Origin: a virus
IMG/VR virus record: IMGVR_UViG_3300026077_000013
Coordinates: 1-36,424 of that record
Reading direction: 5' to 3' (one strand)
Length of the DNA: 36,424 nucleotides
Numbering within the stretch: position 1 is the stretch's first letter; each line of letters begins with the position of its first letter. Positions 8,146 to 16,147 of this stretch are shown here, piece by piece. The notes under the pieces are model-generated. The model saw only the letters and a program-made list of their open reading frames with translations, was not told the origin of the DNA and searched no databases. The position numbers and the translations under genes are program-made.

Positions 8146-8792
8146 AACTTATTGCTGAAGAGATAATTGACGTTAATTTTCTCACCGAAGAAAGTAATGG
8201 AAAGAAGAGTCATTTCATTGAGGGTGTATTCCTTCAAGGAGAATTGACTAATAGAAATGGTAGGTTATATCCTATACAAACTCTTCAGAGAGAAGTTCAT
8301 GCTTACAACGAAAGTTATGTTTCAACTGGAAGAGCTCTAGGTGAATTGGGTCATCCTGATGGTCCATCTATTAATCTAGACAGAGTATCACACAAAATTG
8401 TTTCCTTGAAACAAGAGGGTAATAACTTTATCGGTAAAGCAAAAATTCTTGGAACCCCTATGGGTAAGATTGCTGAGAACCTTCTAGCAGAAGGTGTTAA
8501 ACTCGGTGTCTCATCTAGAGGATTAGGTTCAATAGAGAGGAGAGGTGATGTGAATGTTGTCCAAGATGACTTCATGTTAGCTACCGCTGCTGATATTGTT
8601 GCAGATCCATCCGCACCCGATGCCTTTGTTGAAGGTATTATGGAGGGTAAAGACTGGATATGGAATAGTGGAAACTGGAAGGAATCTACTATTACTGCTG
8701 TTAAAGGTTCGATTGACAACGCAGACGTTGATCAATTGACGGAGAAGAAGCTAAAAGCGTTTGAAAACCTACTCCGTAACCTTAAAATTTGA
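8142..8792 (+). CDS. 21: Prohead core protease gp21
   Basis: This is the serine protease of the prohead (herpesvirus-assemblin fold, family S77 in T4). It cleaves the scaffold, core proteins and the capsid N-terminus before packaging. At 216 residues it matches T4 gp21 (212). The expected catalytic His lies in GELGHPDGPS (His71) and the Ser in KLGVSSRGLGS (Ser124 or Ser125); TAADIVADPSAPDAFV further on is also conserved in the family. It overlaps the upstream core gene by 4 bases (ATGA) and its TGA stop is fused to a late promoter at 8790-8798. Confidence 0.95.
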   Translation: MKLIAEEIIDVNFLTEESNGKKSHFIEGVFLQGELTNRNGRLYPIQTLQREVHAYNESYVSTGRALGELGHPDGPSINLDRVSHKIVSLKQEGNNFIGKAKILGTPMGKIAENLLAEGVKLGVSSRGLGSIERRGDVNVVQDDFMLATAADIVADPSAPDAFVEGIMEGKDWIWNSGNWKESTITAVKGSIDNADVDQLTEKKLKAFENLLRNLKI

Positions 8793-8798
8793 TAAATA
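8790..8798 (+). promoter_or_regulatory. Late promoter fused to the gp21 stop codon
   Basis: TGATAAATA is the third consecutive case in which the stop codon of a head gene overlaps the late promoter core. The scaffold gene begins 40 bases downstream after an AAAGGGGA ribosome-binding site. Confidence 0.65.
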
Positions 8799-8838
8799 TT
8801 ATTAGAAAATACTACACTTTCCAAAGGGGATTTTCCAA

Positions 8839-9849
8839 ATGGCTGCGAATGTTAAAGAAAAAGAACAAATAGAAGAGTCTAATCCTATCACTAAGAACGC
8901 AGAAGCGGGTGATAAGGCTCCAAAGAAATTGACCGATCCTACACCAGGCCAATCTGGTGGAGCTGAAGATCTCGGTGGACCAGTTGTGGTTCCTGACGAT
9001 CCTAAGTCTATCGGTAAGGCCGCTGCTGCCAAGCAAGCTCATGAGGGTGACAAGTCTATCAAGGCGAAACCTTCAAAGGCATCAGGTAAAGTTGCCGAAG
9101 AGGTCAAGGAAGAAGAGAAAGAAGTTATCGAAGAGATTCAAGTAGATGTATCTCAAGACGTTAATGCTCTTCTTGAAGGTGAGGAACTACCTGAACAGTT
9201 CCAGAAAAAGGCTGCTACGATTTTTGAAGCTGCTGTTAAAGCTAAAGTCGTTGAGCAAGTCGAAAAGTTTGAGGGCGTTTATGAAGAGAAACTCCAAAAG
9301 GAAACTGATTCTCTCAAGGAATCAATGGAGGCTCGTATAGATGCTCATTTAGATTATGTTGCTGAACAATGGGTTAAAGAGAACCAACTCGCCATTGATT
9401 CAGGTCTTCGCAATGAAATCACAGAAGAGTTCATCACTGGTTTGAAGAATCTCTTTAGTGAAAATTACATTGATATTCCAGATGACAAATATGATGTGCT
9501 CGAAGGTATGACCGAGCAAATTGATGAAATGGAAACTAAACTCAATGAACAGATCGAAAAGAATGTTGAGCTAAACAAAGAACTCGGAAGTTACATTAAA
9601 AATGGAATTGTAAGTGAAGTATCCGAAGGTCTTGCTCAAACACAAAAAGAAAAGTTTAACTCTTTAGTCGAGAGTGTAGAGTTTGAGAGTGAAGAATCTT
9701 ACCGTGAGAAACTAGGTACATTGAAGGAAAGTTATTTCCCTCGTACGCCTATTACTCAGAGTGAAGATCTGGCAGAAGAAACAAAGGAAGACCAACCTCT
9801 AAACGGTCCAATGTCTGCTTATTCAGCAGCAATTGATCGTTGGAAGTAA
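8839..9849 (+). CDS. 22: Prohead scaffold (core) protein gp22
   Basis: This is the main internal scaffold that sets head shape and is later degraded by gp21. It has 336 residues (T4: 269). The protein is highly charged and largely helical or coiled coil: residues about 85-260 are Glu/Lys-rich, including a long stretch around EQVEKFEGVYEEKLQKETD. The first 80 residues are Pro/Gly/Lys-rich and disordered in character. The end PMSAYSAAIDRWK is typical of cyanophage gp22. The gene lies between protease and major capsid protein, as in T4. The high charge produces several shadow reading frames on both strands that I do not count as genes. Confidence 0.93.
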   Translation: MAANVKEKEQIEESNPITKNAEAGDKAPKKLTDPTPGQSGGAEDLGGPVVVPDDPKSIGKAAAAKQAHEGDKSIKAKPSKASGKVAEEVKEEEKEVIEEIQVDVSQDVNALLEGEELPEQFQKKAATIFEAAVKAKVVEQVEKFEGVYEEKLQKETDSLKESMEARIDAHLDYVAEQWVKENQLAIDSGLRNEITEEFITGLKNLFSENYIDIPDDKYDVLEGMTEQIDEMETKLNEQIEKNVELNKELGSYIKNGIVSEVSEGLAQTQKEKFNSLVESVEFESEESYREKLGTLKESYFPRTPITQSEDLAEETKEDQPLNGPMSAYSAAIDRWK

Positions 9850-9857
9850 GTTTCCTT

Positions 9858-9864
9858 CTAAATA
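9858..9864 (+). promoter_or_regulatory. Late promoter for the major capsid gene
   Basis: CTAAATA lies 45 bases before the gp23 start in a short gap. A CGGAG ribosome-binding site lies about 11 bases before the ATG. This promoter would let the capsid gene be transcribed separately at a high level up to the terminator at 11292-11318. Confidence 0.6.
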
Positions 9865-9908
9865 ATAAAGATTCCTAACAAACAAACTTAAACGGAGTTA
9901 TACTTAAC

Positions 9909-11270
9909 ATGTACAATTCGGAAAAACTTCAAGAGAAGTGGCAACCAATTTTGGAACACAAAGGTCTTGAAGACGTAAAAGATAATCATAGAAAAGCTGT
10001 TACAGCTATTCTTCTAGAAAACCAAGAGAAATTCCTTCGTGAAGAGCGCTCAGTTCTTTATGAAGATCCTACCAACTCTGCTGGTACTGGTGGTTTCAGT
10101 GGCTCTGCTGCTGGTGCTGGTCCTGTTGCTGGTTTCGACCCAGTATTGATCAGCTTGATCCGCCGTTCTATGCCTAAGTTGATGGCATACGACATTGCTG
10201 GTGTACAACCAATGAGTGGTCCTACTGGACTTATCTTCGCAATGCGTGCTCATCGTGGTACAGACAGAGACGGTAACGGTGCAACACCTAACGTATTCAC
10301 GAATGAAACCTTCTATGATGAGGTTCCATCTGGATATTCTGCTGGTGGTGGTGCTTACTCTGCAGCTGCTGGTACAACTGCAACAAACCCATCAGTTCTT
10401 AACGCCTCATCTCCTGGCGCATACGCCGCTACAGGTGGTATGAATACCGCAACCCTTGAGGGATTGGGAGATAACACAGGTGCTTTCCGTGAGATGTCAT
10501 TCTCCATCGAGAAAGTAACTGTTGAAGCGAAAGCACGTGCTCTAAAAGCTGAGTACAGTTTAGAACTTGCTCAGGACTTGAAAGCAATTCATGGTCTTGA
10601 TGCTGAAACTGAACTAGCGAACATCCTCTCAACAGAGGTTCTTGCTGAAATCAACCGTGAAGTTGTTAGAACTATCTACGTTGTTGCTAAGCCTGGTGCT
10701 CAGTCCAACGTTGCAAACAGTGGTTCATTCGACTTAGACGTTGACAGTAATGGTCGTTGGTCAGTTGAGAAGTTCAAAGGACTTATCTATCAGATCGAAC
10801 GAGATGCAAACGCAATCGGCCATGAGACTCGTAGAGGGAAGGGTAACTTCATCGTCTGCTCTGCTGACGTTGCTAGTGCTCTAAACATGGCTGGTGTACT
10901 TGATTACACTCCTGCTCTTTCAACTAGTGGATCTCCTGACGATACAGAGTCAACTTTCGCTGGTGTTCTTAACGGACGTATCAAGGTTTATGTTGATCCT
11001 TATTCTGCAAACATAGCAGATGATCATTACTACGTCATGGGATACAAGGGTTCTTCTGCATATGATGCTGGACTCTTCTATTGCCCATACGTTCCTCTCC
11101 AAATGGTGAGAGCGATTGGTCAGGACACATTCCAACCAAAAATTGGCTTCAAGACTCGTTACGGAATGGTATCAAACCCATTCGCAGGTGGAACTACTCA
11201 GAGAAGTGGTGCTCTTACTGCTAATGATAACGTATACTACAGACGTACAAGAGTTCTTAACCTCATGTAA
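9909..11270 (+). CDS. 23: Major capsid protein gp23
   Basis: This is the main head shell protein (HK97 fold). It has 453 residues before cleavage (T4: 521). Conserved stretches include PVLISLIRRSMPKLMAYDI, VQPMSGPTGLIFAMRA, KARALKAEYSLELAQDLKA, and a C-terminal GFKTRYGMVSNPFAG. An N-terminal helix of about 50 residues would be removed by gp21. A candidate cut site of the (Leu/Ile)-x-Glu type is LYE at residues 50-52, just before a Gly/Ala-rich linker. Codon use is more GC-rich than in neighbours, as is usual for very highly expressed phage genes. A Rho-independent terminator follows directly. Confidence 0.98.
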   Translation: MYNSEKLQEKWQPILEHKGLEDVKDNHRKAVTAILLENQEKFLREERSVLYEDPTNSAGTGGFSGSAAGAGPVAGFDPVLISLIRRSMPKLMAYDIAGVQPMSGPTGLIFAMRAHRGTDRDGNGATPNVFTNETFYDEVPSGYSAGGGAYSAAAGTTATNPSVLNASSPGAYAATGGMNTATLEGLGDNTGAFREMSFSIEKVTVEAKARALKAEYSLELAQDLKAIHGLDAETELANILSTEVLAEINREVVRTIYVVAKPGAQSNVANSGSFDLDVDSNGRWSVEKFKGLIYQIERDANAIGHETRRGKGNFIVCSADVASALNMAGVLDYTPALSTSGSPDDTESTFAGVLNGRIKVYVDPYSANIADDHYYVMGYKGSSAYDAGLFYCPYVPLQMVRAIGQDTFQPKIGFKTRYGMVSNPFAGGTTQRSGALTANDNVYYRRTRVLNLM

Positions 11271-11291
11271 TTCTGATTACATATCTTCTAA

Positions 11292-11318
11292 AGAGACCCC
11301 ACAAGGGTCTCTTTTTTT
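11292..11318 (+). terminator. Rho-independent terminator after gp23
   Basis: AGAGACCC and GGGTCTCT form a perfect 8-bp stem with the 5-base loop CACAA, followed by a run of T to 11318. It begins 22 bases after the gp23 stop and is the strongest plus-strand terminator in the window. It closes the head-gene transcript. Confidence 0.93.
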
Positions 11319-11320
11319 GT

Positions 11321-11327
11321 CTAAATA
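11321..11327 (+). promoter_or_regulatory. Late promoter for the gp3-like/accessory virion cassette
   Basis: CTAAATA follows the gp23 terminator by only 2 bases and precedes the next ATG (11345) by 17 bases. The terminator and promoter together insulate the cassette from read-through of the highly transcribed capsid gene. Confidence 0.6.
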
Positions 11328-11344
11328 GTTAATAAAAAAGTCCG

Positions 11345-12382
11345 ATGTCAGCTAACTTTATTGCTAATCCTAATAGTCCACAGAATTTTCTGTCGGGGAT
11401 TGGATTTCAGTTTCAGCTAAAAAAATACCCAAACGTTGCTTTTTTCTGTCAATCGGTTAATGTTCCTGGCATGAATTTAGCTACTACAACTCAAGCTACT
11501 CGGATGAATTACATTCCGATACCAGGCGATGAGATAAATTTTGATGATTTACAGGTAAGATTTTTAGTAGACGAGAAATTAAAAAATTATACATCAATTC
11601 ATAATTGGATTCGTGGTATGGGTCATCCAGGCTCAGGACAAGATATGCAAACATATCTTGAAGGAGATGATTATGATGAGATGCATTATTCGGATGGAAG
11701 TTTGTTTATATTAGATTCTAATTTTAAACATAAGTTTGAAGTTAAATTTAAAGATCTATTTCCAGTAACATTGAGTGGTATGAACTTTGACAGTACATAC
11801 ACTGATACTGAATATTTTTCAGCAGATGCAATATTTAAATATACAATATATGATATAGTAGATCTAAGTAAATCTGCACTAACTACTGCTCCTAATGAAA
11901 CTGTAACTATTGCAAATAATGTTAGTGGTTCACTTTCATCTGGTACGGATTTAGTATTAACATATACTTCAACTAATGCAAGATTCTTAACTATTGATAA
12001 TGGAGTAGGTACTGTACCTGTAGATGATGGAACAAAAACTATTCCATATGCTACGGTAAAAGCTGCAGCACCAGGCGGTAGTATTACATATACTATTACT
12101 GCAACAGGTTTTGATGGTACTACATCTACTGCTTCCACTACAATTAGTGTTCCAGAAAATATAATGCCGACAAGTACGGATCGAACTTGTGTTGCAATTA
12201 TTGACGAATCATCTAGTCAAACCACTTCGGGAATGGAAACTAAATGGAATACATTCAGAACTAATTGGCCAAATAGAACATTCTGGTTATTAAATGCTAG
12301 AGATTATAATGATTCTATAGCAACTCTTAAAGTTCCTCCATCATTTTTAGAGGAAACTGATTCATCCACAATTGACGTATAA
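11345..12382 (+). CDS. gp3-like tail completion protein with Ig-like and half-VWA C-terminal extension
   Basis: Residues 1 to about 178 look like the tail tube-terminator type of protein (T4 gp3, 176 residues). They include SVNVPGMNLATTTQATRMNY, PIPGDEINFDDLQVRFLVDE and KNYTSIHNWIRGMGHP, all typical of tube-fold proteins; gp3 commonly follows gp23 in cyanophages. Residues about 180-270 are a Thr/Ser/Ala-rich beta repeat of bacterial Ig-like character. Residues about 278-345 resemble the first strand and helix of a VWA domain, with a MIDAS-like DESSS at 287-291 (pattern DxSxS), and then stop. The extension nearly doubles the usual length. The gp3 assignment is by position, length and fold-type motifs. 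Confidence 0.7.
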   Translation: MSANFIANPNSPQNFLSGIGFQFQLKKYPNVAFFCQSVNVPGMNLATTTQATRMNYIPIPGDEINFDDLQVRFLVDEKLKNYTSIHNWIRGMGHPGSGQDMQTYLEGDDYDEMHYSDGSLFILDSNFKHKFEVKFKDLFPVTLSGMNFDSTYTDTEYFSADAIFKYTIYDIVDLSKSALTTAPNETVTIANNVSGSLSSGTDLVLTYTSTNARFLTIDNGVGTVPVDDGTKTIPYATVKAAAPGGSITYTITATGFDGTTSTASTTISVPENIMPTSTDRTCVAIIDESSSQTTSGMETKWNTFRTNWPNRTFWLLNARDYNDSIATLKVPPSFLEETDSSTIDV

Positions 12383-12385
12383 ATA
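12378..12385 (+). promoter_or_regulatory. TATAAATA motif overlapping a stop codon
   Basis: A perfect T4 late consensus TATAAATA contains the TAA stop (12380-12382) of the gp3-like gene. It lies only 4 bases before the ATG at 12390, so a transcript starting 6-8 bases downstream would lack that start codon. Either it serves a leaderless or internal start, or it is chance. Confidence 0.3.
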
Positions 12386-12389
12386 AGAC

Positions 12390-14057
12390 ATGGCTGAACA
12401 TAACAATCCAATTGAAGTAGGACCTGTACATCCAGGCGCTTTCTTTACTAAGTATGCTCCTGTAACAGGTGATATAGGAACCAACAGTAGTGGTTGGGCA
12501 TATGGTGGAACTAATAATTATCCATCACCGTTTAGAAGTTTTTATCAACAACAAGTAAATGGTAATTGGTATCTAGGTCCTTATTGTAGAAAAGAAGACG
12601 GAACTTCTGGTAGACTTAAGATTAGTATCTCAGATTATATTGGAAACATAGGATTCGTTCAACAATGTTGGTATGATTTTCCAAGAGGTGCATTTGATAC
12701 AGATGGTAATGGAGATGTATATCCTACCAATAAAGAATGGTGGGAAACAACTGAAAAAGTTTGGGTAAGTGTATATAATTTAATGCCGACAGGTGGTAGT
12801 TATTTCAATGTAGAAGTTGCATATAAAGTTAAAAGTGTTAATGATTCTGAAAGATGGTCTCCACAAAATTCTACTGGGGTTTTCGCTACTTGGCCTAGTG
12901 TTGGAAACTATTTTCATGCTGCATTAAATTTAGTAGGTGGTCAAACAAATCCAACGATAATTTTTGGAGGATTTCATGGAACTTGTGGGGTAGGTTCAAA
13001 TAATGGTACTCCAACTCCAAATACTGATGGTGGTGGGTGGATTCCAGATTTAAGTATGCTTCATTCTGGAGCTATGGCTGGATTAAATTGGATTCTAGGT
13101 AACAACTCAGAAGCTCGTACATTAACGGGTGCAATTTATAATGCTATGAATGCTACTAAACAAGCTGCAGCTGGAGATGCATTTAGTGATTCAAATAGAG
13201 ATAATAATTTTGCAACTGCTCTTACTACACATCTAAATGAAGTAAAAGAACTTATTGATGATATTACTGATTGGGCTTATACTGAAGCTGCAAATGAAGA
13301 AGCTACTAGAAATGAAGCAATAAAACAAACATTAGAATTACTTGGAGCCGCTCCTATGGCTGGAGACTTAATGATTCAAGCATGGTGGCTTCCTAACTTA
13401 AGAAAATATGGAACTAACCCAGATAATTTACCCACTGGTACTGCCGCAAATCCTTATAAATGGAGACCACCAGATCATGTACAAGAAAGATTTGCTGGGT
13501 ATATGCAAGATAATGGAACTACAGGAGCACCATTAGGATCTACATATGGAGATTTTAGAGATTACATTCCAGGCAGTACCCCAAATAAATCAGGAACTTC
13601 TGAACCAGATTGGGGTTGGTATATAACACTCTTAAATAGAGGTGATACAACTACAGTTCCAGTAGTAGATTCAGCTACTAATGAATTTGTTTTTCATGAA
13701 AGTTATGGATTTGGTAGGGGAGGTTCAGTTCAATCAGCAGACCCATTCTTAAATTGGGTTGAACAAAAAACAGATCAACAAACTGCTAATTCTGTTGGAG
13801 CTTTACTGGATATGTCTCCAGCTACACCATTCTTTATTGTTGGTATAGTTCCAATACTTTTATTAGAAGAAGGTGGTAGAGCAATTAAAGCAGAAAAAGG
13901 AGAAACAATTGGAGCAACAAATTTAGATGGATATGATGATACAACTTTTGAAATTAGAATTTCCGCAAAGAATATGAAAGCTGGAAATTCAACATTATAT
14001 AATTATTTGCTAAACACTGGTGATGCAAATGGAAACAAATTTACCGCAGTACCATGA
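12390..14057 (+). CDS. Hypothetical virion-associated protein, 555 aa
   Basis: I do not recognise this protein. It is rich in Gly, Trp, Tyr, Asn and Thr, has no signal peptide, and contains many aromatic-glycine turns (SSGWAYGGTNNYPSPFRSF, NGNWYLGPYC), as seen in tail fibre or decoration proteins. A helical stretch at about residues 250-340 (ATALTTHLNEVKELIDDI, EEATRNEAIKQTLELLG) separates two beta-like parts. It lies between the gp3-like gene and the Calx-beta gene, and its stop overlaps the next start in ATGA, so the three genes look like one expressed cassette. A structural or adsorption role is inferred from composition and context only. Confidence 0.7.
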   Translation: MAEHNNPIEVGPVHPGAFFTKYAPVTGDIGTNSSGWAYGGTNNYPSPFRSFYQQQVNGNWYLGPYCRKEDGTSGRLKISISDYIGNIGFVQQCWYDFPRGAFDTDGNGDVYPTNKEWWETTEKVWVSVYNLMPTGGSYFNVEVAYKVKSVNDSERWSPQNSTGVFATWPSVGNYFHAALNLVGGQTNPTIIFGGFHGTCGVGSNNGTPTPNTDGGGWIPDLSMLHSGAMAGLNWILGNNSEARTLTGAIYNAMNATKQAAAGDAFSDSNRDNNFATALTTHLNEVKELIDDITDWAYTEAANEEATRNEAIKQTLELLGAAPMAGDLMIQAWWLPNLRKYGTNPDNLPTGTAANPYKWRPPDHVQERFAGYMQDNGTTGAPLGSTYGDFRDYIPGSTPNKSGTSEPDWGWYITLLNRGDTTTVPVVDSATNEFVFHESYGFGRGGSVQSADPFLNWVEQKTDQQTANSVGALLDMSPATPFFIVGIVPILLLEEGGRAIKAEKGETIGATNLDGYDDTTFEIRISAKNMKAGNSTLYNYLLNTGDANGNKFTAVP

Positions 14058-15709
14058 GTATAACTTCTAACAACAAAACCAGTTTCAAAAACTGGGTAAA
14101 GGAATATCAAGACATTTTTGGTCCAGGCCATTTAGTTAAGGATTATATGGGATTGGTAAATCAATTTTTAACCTCTTCCCAATCAGGTGTTACTACTAAA
14201 TTAGATCAACCAGTTAATATTGTTTTATGGGAGTTTGATGAAACTATAGATTTGACTGGTAGTTTGAGAGAAGGTGAGTATTATTATTTCCCTGCTATAC
14301 CAGAAGATAAAGTAAGAATAAAAAATGGATCTTCTACTTATACAATGAATTTTGATGCCGATGGTAAATGGAACGGTAAATCATTAGGAAGTATACAAAC
14401 AATAGGTGATAAAAAAATTAAACTTGTTGGAATTGGTGGTACTCTAGTTCAAACACAAGTTAGTCCTACATATGCTATATCTGAAGATAAAACATCTGTT
14501 AATGAAGGTGAGACAGTTACATTTACTGTCACAACTACAAATGTAGCAGATAATACAACTATTACTTGGACTACTCTTGGTACTACTGATAGCAATGATT
14601 TTACAAATAATACATATGGACAAGTTAATATACAAAATAATACTGCAACAATTACTAGAACTTTATCAAACGATTTAACTGTCAGTGAAGGTGCTGAAAA
14701 TTTCCAAATAAGACTCTATTCAGGTTCTACTACATTAGCATTGTCTAGTAGTATTGCTGTAGCAGATACTTCTGCTGCAACATATAGTCTTGCTGGTGCT
14801 GCAGCTGTAGTTGAAGGTAATAGTGTAACTTATACTATAACTACATCTGGAGTTCCAGATGGTACTAATTTATATTTTACTACCAATCTCTATAGCAGTG
14901 ATATATCCCCAACATCAGGAAATATTACAATTAATAGTAATACAGCAACGTTTACTATTGCAGCAGATGTTGATTATAAAGTAGAAGGTAATGAAACTCT
15001 TACTGTAAGTCTGCGTACTAATGGTACTAATGGACCTGTAGTCGCAACAACTAGTACTACTTTATCCGATAAACCATTTACCATTACTTTAACACCAGCG
15101 GCAACTAGTATAAATGAAAGTACAAGTGCTACATCAAATATAATAATAAACGTAACTTCAACAGATGTTGCGGATGGTACTACATTTAGAGCATATCCTG
15201 TTGCTTCTGGTGGTAGTACTATAACATTTGGGGATGGAGGAGATTTTGATGCATCATATTATAATTTTACGATTCAGAATAATGCTGCGACTATTACCAT
15301 ACCTGTTACTAGAGATGGTAGGACAGAAGGATCTGAAGATGTAATTATACAAGTTAAAGATCTTGCTTATAATAATGTTGTTGCATCTACGCCAGCTATT
15401 ACGATTAATGATACTTCTTATATTGGTATTAACTTCACAGATAAAACTTTTGGACCTATTGATGTAAATCGTGATCTTGGTGTTACTTCAAATGCATCCG
15501 ATTGGTATACTATATGTGGCCTAGATAAACTACCAGATGGTGCTAAGATAGCAATATTTGTTGATATTTCTGGTAGTATGACAATGAATACAATTCAAGC
15601 ATCTTATGATCTATTAATATCCAAACTACAAGCAAGAAATATGGATATTATTACTGTACAAAACTCAAACGAAGACTGGATTACACCATTTGATCAAATT
15701 CTGACTTAA
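14054..15709 (+). CDS. Calx-beta repeat virion protein with C-terminal half-VWA
   Basis: Residues 1 to about 130 are a unique N-terminal part, probably the virion anchor. Three Calx-beta-like repeats follow at about 137-230, 235-335 and 340-450. They are recognisable from repeated SVNEGETVTFTVTT-type openings, VADNTTITW or VPDGTNLYF turns, and acidic SEGAENFQI/VEGNETLTV/TEGSEDVII closings that would bind Ca2+. The last 60 residues hold a VWA-like strand and MIDAS motif, DISGS at 504-508, but the protein ends 43 residues later, far short of a whole VWA domain. Calx-beta and VWA modules are adhesion domains in surface proteins, so a host-contact role is likely. It overlaps the 555-residue gene by 4 bases. 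Confidence 0.72.
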   Translation: MSITSNNKTSFKNWVKEYQDIFGPGHLVKDYMGLVNQFLTSSQSGVTTKLDQPVNIVLWEFDETIDLTGSLREGEYYYFPAIPEDKVRIKNGSSTYTMNFDADGKWNGKSLGSIQTIGDKKIKLVGIGGTLVQTQVSPTYAISEDKTSVNEGETVTFTVTTTNVADNTTITWTTLGTTDSNDFTNNTYGQVNIQNNTATITRTLSNDLTVSEGAENFQIRLYSGSTTLALSSSIAVADTSAATYSLAGAAAVVEGNSVTYTITTSGVPDGTNLYFTTNLYSSDISPTSGNITINSNTATFTIAADVDYKVEGNETLTVSLRTNGTNGPVVATTSTTLSDKPFTITLTPAATSINESTSATSNIIINVTSTDVADGTTFRAYPVASGGSTITFGDGGDFDASYYNFTIQNNAATITIPVTRDGRTEGSEDVIIQVKDLAYNNVVASTPAITINDTSYIGINFTDKTFGPIDVNRDLGVTSNASDWYTICGLDKLPDGAKIAIFVDISGSMTMNTIQASYDLLISKLQARNMDIITVQNSNEDWITPFDQILT

Positions 15710-15715
15710 TTTTTT

Positions 15716-16147
15716 ATGATACAACTTGATGATATTAAGGCCCAATGGGCTGATGATAGCCGAATTGATAATGATCTTCTAGATAATGAATCGACAAAGA
15801 TCCCTCAACTTCATTCTAAGTATTTAAATTATCTGAGTGATATTAGATGTTTAAAAATTAGAAAGGAACAAGAGTACAAACTTTTAATTAGAGAAAAGTT
15901 TGAATACTATACTGGTAAAGCAGATGCATCTGTATATCAAGAACAACCTTTTGATTTAAAGGTATTGAAACAAGATGTTCCGATGTACATAGAATCAGAT
16001 AAGGAAATACAAATTGTAGTAACTCGTATAAATTATTATGATGAGATGATTTTCTTACTGGAAAAGATCATTCAACAATTAAACAATAGAACATTCCAGA
16101 TAAAGAATAGCATTGAATGGCAAAAATTCATGCAAGGTAGTGTCTAA
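15716..16147 (+). CDS. uvsY: Recombination mediator UvsY
   Basis: UvsY loads the UvsX recombinase onto gp32-coated single-stranded DNA. It has 143 residues (T4: 137). The match covers the whole length: an N-terminal LDDIKAQWADD, then LHSKYLNYLSDIR, KFEYYTGKAD, a middle with SDKEIQIVVTRINYYDEMI, and the C-terminal NRTFQIKNSIEWQKFM. The protein is mostly helical and basic. Only 6 bases separate it from the Calx-beta gene, and it shares TAATG with uvsW, which acts in the same recombination pathway. Confidence 0.92.
   Translation: MIQLDDIKAQWADDSRIDNDLLDNESTKIPQLHSKYLNYLSDIRCLKIRKEQEYKLLIREKFEYYTGKADASVYQEQPFDLKVLKQDVPMYIESDKEIQIVVTRINYYDEMIFLLEKIIQQLNNRTFQIKNSIEWQKFMQGSV

Noticed and set aside
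8351-8719. Minus-strand 122-residue frame inside gp21
   Set aside because: It is a shadow of a firmly identified gene, with no promoter or ribosome-binding site.
11686-12138. Minus-strand 150-residue open frame
   Set aside because: It is a shadow of the Thr/Ser-rich Ig-like extension of the gp3-like gene, with no ribosome-binding site.
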